From positions 93,246-157,245 of the forward strand of contig CAYOYB010000003.1 of NCBI GenBank assembly GCA_964408085.1: a stretch of DNA of 64,000 bases, read 5' to 3'. This stretch comes from CAJLIR01 sp964408085 (lineage in GTDB: Bacteria > Bacillota_I > Bacilli_A > RF39 > UBA660). The notes beneath the pieces are model-generated. The model did no database searches. It was not told the origin of the DNA and worked only from the letters and a program-made list of their open reading frames with translations. Positions 17,260 through 26,271 of this stretch are shown in pieces (within the stretch, counting starts at the first letter, position 1; the number at the start of each line of letters is the position of its first letter). The position numbers and the translations under genes were made by a program.

Positions 17260-19104
17260 ATGCATTATTGGTTGGAAATTTATCTTACTAAAAATGATAC
17301 ATCAAAGGAAGACTGGTTAGGATTAATTAAAACAATTTCTAATTATAATAGTAATTTTAGAAAGTGGAAGATTATTATCAAAATTGAAGATAATAAAATT
17401 AGATATTTTATTAAATCGCGATGTAACTTACCACCTACCATTAATAATTTAAGTTCCTTTTTATTCAAAAATATTGAAGAATTTAATATTCCAAGAGAAT
17501 ATTTATCATTACCTTTTTTATCAAAACCAGAAAGCAATGTTATTGATATTACGAATTATTGTAGTATTAAAAATAAAGGTAATTTAGAATATTTAGAAAT
17601 AACCTTCCAAAAGTTATATGATGATAAAATTAAAACTAAAACAACTTTTTATTTAAATAAAAATGGAGATATAAAAAAATATAGAACGTTTTTCACTTTA
17701 CCAACTAATATTTTAGCAATTAATTTTTCACTTAATAAAAGATATTTTTTTAAAAGCGCACCTAAATATTTAGATATAAATAAAATATTACATTTACTTG
17801 ATAGTGAGCAAAAAGGAGCTATTTTAAAAGTAGATACCTTTCCATATTTACAGGGGAATTTTTATTTAAAACAAAATACATATAATTTTAATAAACATTC
17901 CATTATTATTGGTTCAAGTGGTAGTGGTAAATCAAAATTTCTTAGTTCACTTATAAAAAATATTAGTAGTAATTTTAAACAAAACTATAAAGTTGTGGTT
18001 ATTGATCCCCATGCTGATTTAGAAAATGATATTGGTGGACTTGGAAAAACAATCGATTTTAAAAATAATTTAGATAGTATTGATCCTTTTATTAAAGATA
18101 GTTCTAATATTGTCTCGACAACAGAATTATTATTAGAGCTTTTTAAATCGTTAATTTCTGATCAATATAATTCAAAATTAGAAAGAGTTTTAAGACATTC
18201 TATTTATCTATTATTAGTAAATAATTCTTTTAATTTTAGTAATTTACGTAAATTAATTCTAGATTTAGAATATCGAAATTCATTGATCAAAAAACTAAAA
18301 TTAAACTTACCTATAAGTGTTATTGACTTTTTTTTATCAGATTTTAGTAATTTAAAGACAGGTTCTTATAATGAAGCTATATCCCCTATTATTGCTTTTA
18401 TAGATGAAATGGAAATGATCCCTGTTTTTAATGGGCAAAGCGATTTACCAGATTTAAAACACACTATTAAAGAGAATTTTTTAACATTGTTTTCTCTTGA
18501 TAGAACAAAATTAGGTGATAAGGTAACAAAGACTATTGCTGGTTTAATAATGCAACAATTACTTACTATAATTCAAAGTCGTGAGATAAATGAACATATA
18601 ATTTTTGTAATTGATGAAGTAGCAGTTATTGAAAACCCTATTCTTTCACGATTTTTATCTGAAGCTAGAAAATATAACTTATCATTAATATTAGCAGGGC
18701 AATTTTTTAGTCAAATATCTGATAGTTTAAAGAGTTCAATATTCGCTAATGTTATTAATTATTATATATTTAGAGTTTCTAAATTAGATGCCAATTTGTT
18801 AGTCGATAGTTTTAACATGAAAATACCATTAGATGATACAAGAGATAGAAAAATAAAACTATTAACAGAATTAAGTACTAGAGAATGTATAGTTAGAGTT
18901 GATTGTAATGGGATATTACTACCTGCTTTTAAAGCTAGTACTTTAGATTATGAAAGTCTGCCTAGAATAAAATGTGAAAATATAAATAACAGTATTGTTA
19001 ATAGCAATACGAAAATAAAGAAATGTAATTTTAAAATAGATAATAATGTTAATCTAAAAGATATTTTAATATTAAGTTCTTCTAGTAGAAAGGTTGTGAA
19101 ATAG
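17260..19104 (+). CDS. HerA/VirB4-like AAA ATPase (DUF87-type)
   Basis: A 614-aa protein. The N-terminal 200 residues are not recognised. The C-terminal two thirds are a RecA-fold ATPase: Walker A GSSGSGKS (218-225), IDPHAD (248-253), Walker B IIFVIDEVAVI (447-457) and a LILAGQFFSQ sensor-like strand (476-485), typical of HerA, TraG/VirB4 and FtsK relatives. No membrane helices are evident. The start is the ATG at 17260, after AAGGTG. Its stop abuts the start of the Cys-rich gene (TAGATG), so the two products are probably partners. DNA or protein translocation are both possible. Confidence 0.8.
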   Translation: MHYWLEIYLTKNDTSKEDWLGLIKTISNYNSNFRKWKIIIKIEDNKIRYFIKSRCNLPPTINNLSSFLFKNIEEFNIPREYLSLPFLSKPESNVIDITNYCSIKNKGNLEYLEITFQKLYDDKIKTKTTFYLNKNGDIKKYRTFFTLPTNILAINFSLNKRYFFKSAPKYLDINKILHLLDSEQKGAILKVDTFPYLQGNFYLKQNTYNFNKHSIIIGSSGSGKSKFLSSLIKNISSNFKQNYKVVVIDPHADLENDIGGLGKTIDFKNNLDSIDPFIKDSSNIVSTTELLLELFKSLISDQYNSKLERVLRHSIYLLLVNNSFNFSNLRKLILDLEYRNSLIKKLKLNLPISVIDFFLSDFSNLKTGSYNEAISPIIAFIDEMEMIPVFNGQSDLPDLKHTIKENFLTLFSLDRTKLGDKVTKTIAGLIMQQLLTIIQSREINEHIIFVIDEVAVIENPILSRFLSEARKYNLSLILAGQFFSQISDSLKSSIFANVINYYIFRVSKLDANLLVDSFNMKIPLDDTRDRKIKLLTELSTRECIVRVDCNGILLPAFKASTLDYESLPRIKCENINNSIVNSNTKIKKCNFKIDNNVNLKDILILSSSSRKVVK

Positions 19105-19803
19105 ATGAATGATAATATTGCTTTAGATATAGTTAATAAAATTTTTAACAATGTTTTTGAAACTGACAATAAATTTTCTTTGAAAGATTTACTAGATAAA
19201 TTTGCCTTTGATATTAAATTACCGAATAAGGTAAATGATTCTACAACTAATGAAATAACATGGGCTGATTCAATAAATAGTGGTAAATTTATCACTAATC
19301 AAAATATGCAGAAAAGAGATGAATCTATAGGGTGGATGTTACCCAAAAAAGATATCAATAATCTGCAAGAAATTATTGATTTATGGAATAGTATTAATTT
19401 AACTACAACTGAAAGATTTTTTAACTCTGTCAATGTCGCAAAAAGTGATACAATTTATGGTTGTCAAAATGTCTATAGATGTAGTAATTGTAGTAACTCT
19501 AAAAATATAATTTACTGTGATTCTTGTGGTAGTTCAGAATATCTTCTTGCTTCACAAAGATCAGTAAATTGTAATTTTTGTATACGATGTGATGATTCTA
19601 AAGATTGTAGTAATAGTTATAGTGTTATTTATTCAAATAAAGTCAGTAATTCTTTATTTATTCAAGATTGCTTTAATTTATATGAATGTATGTTTTGTTC
19701 ACATATTGCTTCAAAAAAGTTTTGTATTGCCAATATGCAATTTGAAGAAGAAGAATATTATGAAATAAAAAAGCTAATTATCGATTGGATATTAGCCTCT
19801 TAA
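19105..19803 (+). CDS. Cysteine-rich repeat protein, partner of the HerA-like ATPase
   Basis: A 232-aa protein of two parts. Residues 1-105 are polar and mostly helical. Residues 112-205 carry repeated Cys pairs (YRCSNCSNSKN, YCDSCGSSEY, CNFCIRCDDSKDC, ECMFCSH), each about 20 residues apart, as in a beta-helix with Cys-lined turns or a chain of small metal sites. The end KKFCIANMQFEEEEYYEIKK resembles the C-terminal motif of Cys-rich beta-helix proteins I recall from CPR bacteria (recollection). The ATG directly follows the ATPase stop. Function unknown. Confidence 0.6.
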   Translation: MNDNIALDIVNKIFNNVFETDNKFSLKDLLDKFAFDIKLPNKVNDSTTNEITWADSINSGKFITNQNMQKRDESIGWMLPKKDINNLQEIIDLWNSINLTTTERFFNSVNVAKSDTIYGCQNVYRCSNCSNSKNIIYCDSCGSSEYLLASQRSVNCNFCIRCDDSKDCSNSYSVIYSNKVSNSLFIQDCFNLYECMFCSHIASKKFCIANMQFEEEEYYEIKKLIIDWILAS

Positions 19804-19816
19804 TATATATATTGAA

Positions 19817-21556
19817 TTATTTATTATCTTTATCATTTGTTATTTCTGTTTCATATAGGTTTCTATACTTTTTACAGTTTTTTAACAAATACTCATGATT
19901 GCCCTCTGCTTCTATTTTACCATTTTCTAAATATAGTATTCTATCTGATTTTATTATGGTTGAAAGACGATGCGCAATTATTAAAATAGTATATTCACCT
20001 TTCATATTATTAATAGCCTCTTGTATTTTCTCTTGAGTTTCATTATCTAAAGCACTTGTTGCTTCATCAAAAAGAATAATTTCTGTTTTTTGAACTAAAG
20101 CTCTAGCAATCGCTAGTCTTTGTTTTTGACCACCTGATAGATTTACGCCACCTTCACCAATTATTGTATCATAACCATTAGGTAACTCATTAATAAAATC
20201 GTCTAGACAAGCTATCTTACAAGCCTTCTTCATTTCTCTATCCGTTAAATCGGCTTTAACTAATTTTAAATTCTCCTTAATACTCATATTAAAAATATAA
20301 GGATTCTGATTAATAATTGTAATATTCCCTCTAATACTATCTCTATCCAATTCATTTATATTAATATCATCTATAGTAATAGTTCCACTAGAAACATCGT
20401 ACATTTTGCAAAGTAAATTAAATATAGTTGTTTTCCCAGCACCACTTTTTCCAACAAAAGCTACTGTCTCATTAGCTTTAATTTTAAAACTCAATTTATC
20501 CAAAACTTTTTTATCTTCATATGAAAAACTAACATTTTTAAATTCAAAGTCACCATTTATTTTATCTATATGCTTTAATCCAAAATGTTCCTTTTTAAAT
20601 TTGTCATCATTTATAAGTTCTCTAATTCGTTCGCAAGATAAGTTAAAATCTTTTATATATTCCAGTAAGTCACCAGTTAAATAAGCAGAATTTGAGACAG
20701 TAATGGCATAGTTATATAATACTAAAGCTATCGTTGGTAAAATTATACTCTGTTGCATACATATTACTAATAGGATAATTAATAAAAATGAAAATACATC
20801 AGTTAATTGCCACATTCCTAATTTATAATTCCAACTAGTTTTACGCATCTTCATTCGTTTAATATGATAATCTTCAATTCTTGTTTCTAATTCTCTTAAG
20901 AAATCTTCTTCACTATTTAACATTTTAATGTCTCTAGCGCCTCTTACTAATTCACCAATAAAGCCTGATACTCTTTCGCTGTATTTTCTTACTACCTTAT
21001 CATCTATATTTAATTTTTTTGTTCTTATATTTTCTAATATATATAAAATAATTACTGTAATTAAAATATATATAAATACTAATTTATTTACTATAAAAAT
21101 AGCGATTAATATTCCAACATATTTAATTAGTTGGGTCATTTTTCCAAAAATAGAGTTAAATACATCAGCTAATCGTGAAGTATCATTTGTTAGTCTTTGA
21201 ATAAATAGTCCACTACCATTTTTATCTAAACATTCGGTTTCTAATTTTAAAACATTTCTACCTAAATCAATTTCTATAATCGACAAAGTATTTCTATATA
21301 TAATATTTGTACATCGATGAGCGATATATCTAAATATATCATCAATACTGTTTGTAATAAATATTGCAAGCGCAATTAGGATAATTCTAGTATATTCATT
21401 ACTAGTTAGAGAAACAATTATTTTAGCGCTTAATATTGGTGTAATTATACTAAAAGCAATACTAAATATGTTAGCAATATTAAGCAATACTAAATACTTC
21501 TTTTGACCTTTAGCATAACTCCAAGCAAATTTCAAATTATTAAATAATTCTTTCAC
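19817..21556 (-). CDS. ABC exporter, fused membrane and ATPase domains
   Basis: A 579-aa type I ABC exporter half-transporter. Six transmembrane helices (about 15-310) precede an ATPase domain with Walker A GKSGAGKTT, signature LSGGQKQR and Walker B IILFDEATSALD. It probably works as a homodimer; no second half-transporter lies next to it. The likely start is the GTG at 21556, 9 nt after GGAG; a TTG 15 nt upstream overlaps that site. The substrate (lipid, drug or peptide) is unknown. Confidence 0.88.
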   Translation of the reverse strand: MKELFNNLKFAWSYAKGQKKYLVLLNIANIFSIAFSIITPILSAKIIVSLTSNEYTRIILIALAIFITNSIDDIFRYIAHRCTNIIYRNTLSIIEIDLGRNVLKLETECLDKNGSGLFIQRLTNDTSRLADVFNSIFGKMTQLIKYVGILIAIFIVNKLVFIYILITVIILYILENIRTKKLNIDDKVVRKYSERVSGFIGELVRGARDIKMLNSEEDFLRELETRIEDYHIKRMKMRKTSWNYKLGMWQLTDVFSFLLIILLVICMQQSIILPTIALVLYNYAITVSNSAYLTGDLLEYIKDFNLSCERIRELINDDKFKKEHFGLKHIDKINGDFEFKNVSFSYEDKKVLDKLSFKIKANETVAFVGKSGAGKTTIFNLLCKMYDVSSGTITIDDININELDRDSIRGNITIINQNPYIFNMSIKENLKLVKADLTDREMKKACKIACLDDFINELPNGYDTIIGEGGVNLSGGQKQRLAIARALVQKTEIILFDEATSALDNETQEKIQEAINNMKGEYTILIIAHRLSTIIKSDRILYLENGKIEAEGNHEYLLKNCKKYRNLYETEITNDKDNK

Positions 21557-21650
21557 TACAATCAGCTCCAATTTAATTATAAACTATATTTAAGCACTTT
21601 TATGGTTAGATTGCAACAAATTGACAGTTATTTACAAAAAAATTAATGCC

Positions 21651-22589
21651 CTAATCTTCTAAAAAATTCATTACTAAATCAATTAGTATTTCTTTTTCTT
21701 TAGGATTGGATTGCGCGATTAATAATGTAATTGCTACTAATGCATTATTATCTATAACTTGTTTGTTATTTTTATATAGAATGCCATAATATTGTAAGAA
21801 ATATATAAATAATGTTGCTGCAATTCTTTTATTACCATCGATGAAAACATGGTTTTTTATAATCAAATACAAAAAATTAGCTGCTTTTTCTTCTAAAGAA
21901 GGATAAACATCTTTACCATCAAATGATTGATAAATAGTACCTATTATACCTTTTAGTCCATTATTTCTTTCCAAAGCAAATAAATTACTTTCGCTATTAA
22001 ATTTTAAATCATTAATTATTTTAAGACAATCTTCATATTCAATTACATTATTATTTATAGTTCCTTTTGGTTTAGAAATTTTTTTATGGTCATAATCATC
22101 AAGTAATCCTAATGCATTTGAGTAACCATTTATAACTCTTATTATTCCTTTTACATCACTATCATGTAACTCTGAATCAATTCGACTAGCAATATCTATT
22201 AATTTGACTGTTTTTTCTAAATATTCTAATCTTTGTTCATTAATAGAATAACCTTTTATTAAATGTTCTTTAAGTATCTTATTAGCCCATTTTCTAAAAA
22301 TAATTCCATTTTTAGATTTAACACGATATCCTACACTAATAATCATATCTAGATTATAATGTTGAACATTATATATTTTTCCATCCTTTGCAGTTGTTGC
22401 AAAATTTGCAATAACTGTCTCAGTACTTAGTTCTTCTTCTAAAATATTTTTTATATGCCTTGATATAACAGATTTATCTCTATCAAATAATTTTGACATT
22501 TGCTCTAGAGATAACCAAACAGTTTCATCTTTCATATTTACTTCTAATTTAATACTTTGATTTTCAAATAATATTATTTCATTTTTCAT
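21651..22589 (-). CDS. RhuM-Doc fusion protein (Fic/Doc domain)
   Basis: A 312-aa protein. Residues 1-115 match the virulence RhuM family (VWLSLEQMSKLF, SVISRHIKNI, YNLDMIISVGYRVKS, FRKWANKILKEHL). The C-terminal third is a Fic/Doc domain with HVFIDGNKR (247-255), the Doc-type motif. Doc toxins modify EF-Tu or other proteins through this motif. The RhuM part contains a helix-turn-helix-like stretch and may bind DNA. The gene has a perfect consensus promoter and an inverted repeat before its start. No separate antitoxin gene is next to it. GGAGG precedes the ATG. Confidence 0.85.
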   Translation of the reverse strand: MKNEIILFENQSIKLEVNMKDETVWLSLEQMSKLFDRDKSVISRHIKNILEEELSTETVIANFATTAKDGKIYNVQHYNLDMIISVGYRVKSKNGIIFRKWANKILKEHLIKGYSINEQRLEYLEKTVKLIDIASRIDSELHDSDVKGIIRVINGYSNALGLLDDYDHKKISKPKGTINNNVIEYEDCLKIINDLKFNSESNLFALERNNGLKGIIGTIYQSFDGKDVYPSLEEKAANFLYLIIKNHVFIDGNKRIAATLFIYFLQYYGILYKNNKQVIDNNALVAITLLIAQSNPKEKEILIDLVMNFLED

Positions 22590-22614
22590 ATTTTTTCCTC
22601 CTATTAATAATATA

Positions 22615-22684
22615 TTAACACATCATTTAAACTAAATTATCTTTGTGTTAACTAAATTATATAGAAAATATGTTCGCTTGTCAA
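22615..22684 (-). promoter_or_regulatory. Consensus promoter and inverted-repeat operator of the RhuM-Doc gene
   Basis: On the minus strand TTGACA (22679-22684), exactly 17 nt, TATAAT (22656-22661). Immediately downstream is a perfect 8-bp inverted repeat, TTAACACA (22615-22622) and TGTGTTAA (22644-22651), spaced 21 nt. The position between the -10 box and the start codon suits a repressor, possibly the RhuM-Doc protein itself (inference). Confidence 0.7.
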
Positions 22685-22688
22685 CACT

Positions 22689-22729
22689 AAAAAAAAGAAA
22701 TTAGAATCATTATCCTACTTTCTTTTTTT
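22689..22729 (-). terminator. Terminator of the 277-aa gene
   Basis: On the minus strand AAAAAAGAAAGTAG pairs with CTAATTTCTTTTTT with one mismatch, ending in a T-run. It overlaps the 3' end of the gene at 22715-23548 and separates it from the RhuM-Doc gene. Confidence 0.55.
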
Positions 22730-23548
22730 ACTATAATGCTTAACTTTCTCTTGGAGATTTTGATATTCTTTTTTATCATCAGATTCATCAAACCAATTTT
22801 TGCATATTGTCGATATTTGAGAATAGCCCCAATCTTCAGAATTAGTATATGAAAATATATCATCTATATCTTCTTGTATAGCATCTAATAATTCTTTCAT
22901 ATCTTTAAGAACTTTTTGTTTTTTAAACTTTTTCCTTAATAATTTACCAAACAACGAAAAATTATCATTAACAAAGCTAGATATATTATCACTATAAATT
23001 TCAATTTTAATATCTAAAGAAGGAATTAATTCATACTCTTCTTCTTTAAAATTTGGATTTTCTTCAATAGGAATTGTTTTTTCGTTTAAAATAACTATCG
23101 TTTTGTCAGATACCATTTTTTTAATTTCTTCTTTTGAATATGTCTTACTATCATCAAAATTAACATCATCAACAATTGCTGCAACATAACATATTTGATA
23201 AAGTTGTGTCCACCAACTCAAATCCCTGCCACGGCCCTCTGTTTTGTTATCAAAAAAAGTTATTGTGGTAGGAATTTCACAGATTTTAGAATATTTTTTG
23301 CCATTGTTTTCAGAGAACATTTCTAAATAGTCTTCTTCAGTAAGTGATATACTATAAAATTTGGTTAATAAATCATAAAATTCTTTATCTGTTAGCTTTT
23401 TAAAATCTGTTTCAATTATTTTCTTTAAAATATCAATGTATTTTCTCATTTGTGTTTTAAATACTTCAACATTTTCCTCATCACTATTACGATGTATATA
23501 GGCATATGTATCATGATACAATGAAACTCTACTTTTTCCAACGTACAT
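22715..23548 (-). CDS. Unknown 277-aa cytoplasmic protein
   Basis: I do not recognise this protein. It is acidic with a basic C-terminus (HYSKKRK), has no signal or membrane helix, and looks mostly alpha-helical. Notable stretches are GRGRDLSWWTQLYQICYVAAIVD (about 105-127, quoted in part: RGRDLSWWTQLYQ) and a Lys/Arg cluster GKLLRKKFKKQK near residue 205. AAGGAGG precedes the ATG. Its position between a Doc-type gene and a possible ADP-ribosyltransferase suggests an accessory or defence role (inference). Confidence 0.6.
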   Translation of the reverse strand: MYVGKSRVSLYHDTYAYIHRNSDEENVEVFKTQMRKYIDILKKIIETDFKKLTDKEFYDLLTKFYSISLTEEDYLEMFSENNGKKYSKICEIPTTITFFDNKTEGRGRDLSWWTQLYQICYVAAIVDDVNFDDSKTYSKEEIKKMVSDKTIVILNEKTIPIEENPNFKEEEYELIPSLDIKIEIYSDNISSFVNDNFSLFGKLLRKKFKKQKVLKDMKELLDAIQEDIDDIFSYTNSEDWGYSQISTICKNWFDESDDKKEYQNLQEKVKHYSKKRK

Positions 23549-23817
23549 TTGAATACCTCCTTGTTTAGTTTTTTATTATAGCATATTTTCTTTAAATTGT
23601 ATATAATTTTATAATAAAAATTAAATTGATAATTAATAATAACATAGTAATATACATTTTTTGCACATTACTTTCTTTTTCTACAGTTACCTTTTAGCAA
23701 ATGACACTAGCTAAATTTCCAAGAAAAAATTACTTTTTCTGTTGTTAAATGCTTCCAAAGGATTAATAATATTTTGTACTTGATAATGCATTATTTGCTG
23801 AATATAAAGTAATAAAT

Positions 23818-24519
23818 TTATAAATATTTTCTTATTTTTAAATATCTATAAAGTACAGGACAAATATCCTCTATATTAAGTTTTGTATTATGAATAGCAT
23901 AATTTAATATATCACTCATATTATAGGAATTATTTATAGTACATTTTTTTATTTTTGATATTGCAATTCCATGATTTGAAAAAGTGTGCAAATTCCATCT
24001 ATCCATTTTTATAGAATCTAAATCAGAATATTTTAAAGAATATCCTGCTTTTATTAGATAATCCTTATCATATCCTTTTGCTTTAATCTCATCAATATCA
24101 TTAAAACTAAAGTCTACATCTTCTTTAATATCTGTGTTTAATAATATATAACTTTTTAAAAACCAATCAAAATATTTATATGCAACAATCCTATGTAATT
24201 TATTGATTTCAGTCCATTTAAAATAAACATTAATAATAAATTTTGAAAATCTATTTTTTCCTCTTATCTTAGTTCCTAAGTTAAATGCTCCTGGAATATG
24301 AGGATACTTTTCACAAACATTTATCCAACAGTCAAATAATATTAATAAATTATCTAACCCTTCAACAAAAAACACTTTTTTGGAATCCTCCAGTGATTGA
24401 GCATGAAATGATATTTTAGGTAATAACCCATTTTTAATAATGGATTCAATATTATTTTTTTTAGTAAAATGAAAATAATTGGAATTTATATCATTTAGGT
24501 TCAATTTATAATCTCCCAT
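23818..24519 (-). CDS. Unknown 233-aa protein, possibly ADP-ribosyltransferase-like
   Basis: The N-terminus NYFHFTKKNNIESIIKNGLL (14-33) resembles the opening strand and helix of DarT-like and Tpt1-like ADP-ribosyltransferase folds ([YF]H[FI]T, then a helix and NGL). Next comes FFVEGLDNLLILFDCWI. I cannot identify a clear catalytic Glu, so the call is tentative. There is no signal or membrane segment. GAGGTG precedes the ATG. It is followed by 75 bases and then the duplicated ATPase fragment. Confidence 0.5.
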   Translation of the reverse strand: MGDYKLNLNDINSNYFHFTKKNNIESIIKNGLLPKISFHAQSLEDSKKVFFVEGLDNLLILFDCWINVCEKYPHIPGAFNLGTKIRGKNRFSKFIINVYFKWTEINKLHRIVAYKYFDWFLKSYILLNTDIKEDVDFSFNDIDEIKAKGYDKDYLIKAGYSLKYSDLDSIKMDRWNLHTFSNHGIAISKIKKCTINNSYNMSDILNYAIHNTKLNIEDICPVLYRYLKIRKYL

Positions 24520-24575
24520 ACAACACCTCGAAAAACCTAATAAAATTATATCAAAATTTCATATATTTTTATAGT

Positions 24576-24856
24576 AAAAATAAATTAGAATGAACTAATT
24601 TATTTTCTTAATAATTAATCTTAATGAGTTTAAAACTAATAATAGTGTAACTTCTACATCAGCAATAACTATATACCAAATTTTTGAATATCCTAATGTA
24701 CCCAATAGAAGAAATAAAAATTTAATTGTAAGAGCAAAAACAATATTAAAGCGAACAATTTTGTTAGTTTTTTTAGATATCTTTATAGCATCACTTATTT
24801 TATCTAAATTATCAGTCATTAAAACAACGCTTGAAGCTTCAATTGCTGCATCACTA
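24576..24856. repeat. Direct repeat, left copy (281 bp)
   Basis: It aligns without gaps to 29282-29562 with 10 mismatches counted by eye (about 96% identity). It carries the 3' end of the P1B ATPase gene plus 19 bases beyond the stop. Together the two copies bracket 4.4 kb of accessory DNA. Confidence 0.9.
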
Positions 24857-24858
24857 AT
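24595..24858 (-). pseudogene. Orphan C-terminal fragment of the P1B metal ATPase
   Basis: About 87 codons matching the end of the ATPase at 29301-31133, from SDAAIEAS to the stop, with five amino-acid changes in the last 74 residues. An open frame of 74 aa starts at MTDNLDK, but there is no promoter or ribosome binding site. It lacks the catalytic core and cannot transport ions alone. It is best read as a relic of the event that brought in the neighbouring island. Confidence 0.85.
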
Positions 24859-25044
24859 TTATAATTCCAAACAATTTTTGGAAGATAAAAAGTACCTTTT
24901 ATGTTATGGGAATATTCCCAAAAATTACCTTTAGCACAATACTAGCTGGCTTGCACAGCTTGATAATTTGCTACTAACATATTTAAAAGTTAGTTGAAAA
25001 TACATAACGATTAGTTACTAAGTTTCTTTTAATTAGTCAAAATT
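24857..25044. other. Gene-free junction with inverted repeats
   Basis: It contains TTCCAAA-CAATT-TTTGGAA (24866-24884) and a 12-bp palindrome GGGAATATTCCC (24908-24919). I see no open frame with a ribosome binding site. The stretch joins the ATPase fragment to the VWA gene and may hold the 3' end of the island transcript. Confidence 0.4.
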
Positions 25045-26271
25045 CTAAAAAATATTCAAAAAAGATTTTGCTTTATTAATATATGGTTTTCGTTCTAAAA
25101 TTAATTCTTTCGAATCTATAGGAACATGTATATCTTTTTCATTAATAAATATATAATTAATATCTTTTCTTGATGAATTTCCAAATAATTCAATTGGTAA
25201 ATAATAATTCATTATAATCCATAATACATCTGAACAATTTTTTGGAAAAAAACCTTCACCATCTGTTATAACAATCTTGTTGTCAGCATCCTTTGAAAAA
25301 CTTTCGGCCATAGCTGTAAAATCAGTAAATCCTCTACCTTTTATATGCAAATTATCAATATCGCTATCATTTCTTATCTCATTCCAACCATAAAATTCGA
25401 TATCACAAAATCCCACCTTTATTTGACTAGCAGATAATATATTTTTGCATTCTCTCAAAATTGCTTTTATTTTTTGCATACTCATAGAACCACTACTATC
25501 GATAATTATTTCGCTTTCAGCATATGATATATCTTGTTTTTCTTCTTTTTTTATTATTCCATCAATTTCTACTTCATAAAATGCAGTGGTTACTTCATCT
25601 GGAGTAACTATATTTGCTCTTAATAATTCTTTCCAATAAATAAGAGGAGCTGCTCTTTCAACACTAACACTAGGAAATTCGATCCCTAATGACATGTTTC
25701 CAAATTGAGCCTGTTTTTTTAGTTCTTCTTGAAAATCCCCTAACAATTCATTTCTTAAATGGCTATTTTCACCCATTAAATCTTGTAAATCTTGATTATA
25801 TACTTCATTTACCCACTCTTCTAAATCAGATATTTCCATGTGATAAGTATTTGCATTCATCCATTCTTTAATTTGCTTTAATTGAGGTAAATATTTCATA
25901 TATAATTCTTCTGTAGAATAATCTAGTGCATCTGGAATATCTACAAGGCCTTCTGGCATTGTTAGTCCATCCTTTACTAATAACTGATTAATAATAGCAT
26001 CTTCAACATAGTTCAATAAATCTCTATCTCTTCCAACATTTCTAAATAAATGACTTAATACTATGTGAAATATTTCGTGAGCAACAATAAATTCTTTTTC
26101 ATCATCAAAATAATCATCAATAAATTCTTGCTTATAAAAAATACATCTTCCATTAGTAAATGCTGAAGCAGGAACTGACTCATTCGTAAATTTAAATTGC
26201 AAATTAACAATAACATTACCAAACAAAGGATATCTTATTAAAAGATTTCTAATAATATTATTTATTTCCAT
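25045..26271 (-). CDS. VWA domain protein with metallopeptidase-like N-terminus (DUF2201-type)
   Basis: A 408-aa protein. The N-terminal domain has HEIFHIVLSH (65-74), a zinc HExxH motif with a further His, as in putative metallopeptidases of the DUF2201 group. The C-terminal domain is VWA-like with the metal-site motif DSSGSMS (257-263), a Thr/Asp pair near 315-316 and ITDGEG (334-339). It overlaps the MoxR gene by 14 nt. MoxR ATPases commonly act with VWA partners as chaperone pairs; this pairing is also found in conflict systems. There is no signal peptide. Confidence 0.85.
   Translation of the reverse strand: MEINNIIRNLLIRYPLFGNVIVNLQFKFTNESVPASAFTNGRCIFYKQEFIDDYFDDEKEFIVAHEIFHIVLSHLFRNVGRDRDLLNYVEDAIINQLLVKDGLTMPEGLVDIPDALDYSTEELYMKYLPQLKQIKEWMNANTYHMEISDLEEWVNEVYNQDLQDLMGENSHLRNELLGDFQEELKKQAQFGNMSLGIEFPSVSVERAAPLIYWKELLRANIVTPDEVTTAFYEVEIDGIIKKEEKQDISYAESEIIIDSSGSMSMQKIKAILRECKNILSASQIKVGFCDIEFYGWNEIRNDSDIDNLHIKGRGFTDFTAMAESFSKDADNKIVITDGEGFFPKNCSDVLWIIMNYYLPIELFGNSSRKDINYIFINEKDIHVPIDSKELILERKPYINKAKSFLNIF

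Noticed and set aside
24908..24919. Palindrome GGGAATATTCCC as an operator or attachment core
   Set aside because: No second copy near the island borders and no promoter next to it.
23689..24960. Similar short stretches (TTACCTTTTAGCA...ACTAGCT at 23.69 kb and 24.93 kb)
   Set aside because: Only about 25 loosely matching bases, with gaps; not enough to call a repeat or attachment site in such AT-rich DNA.
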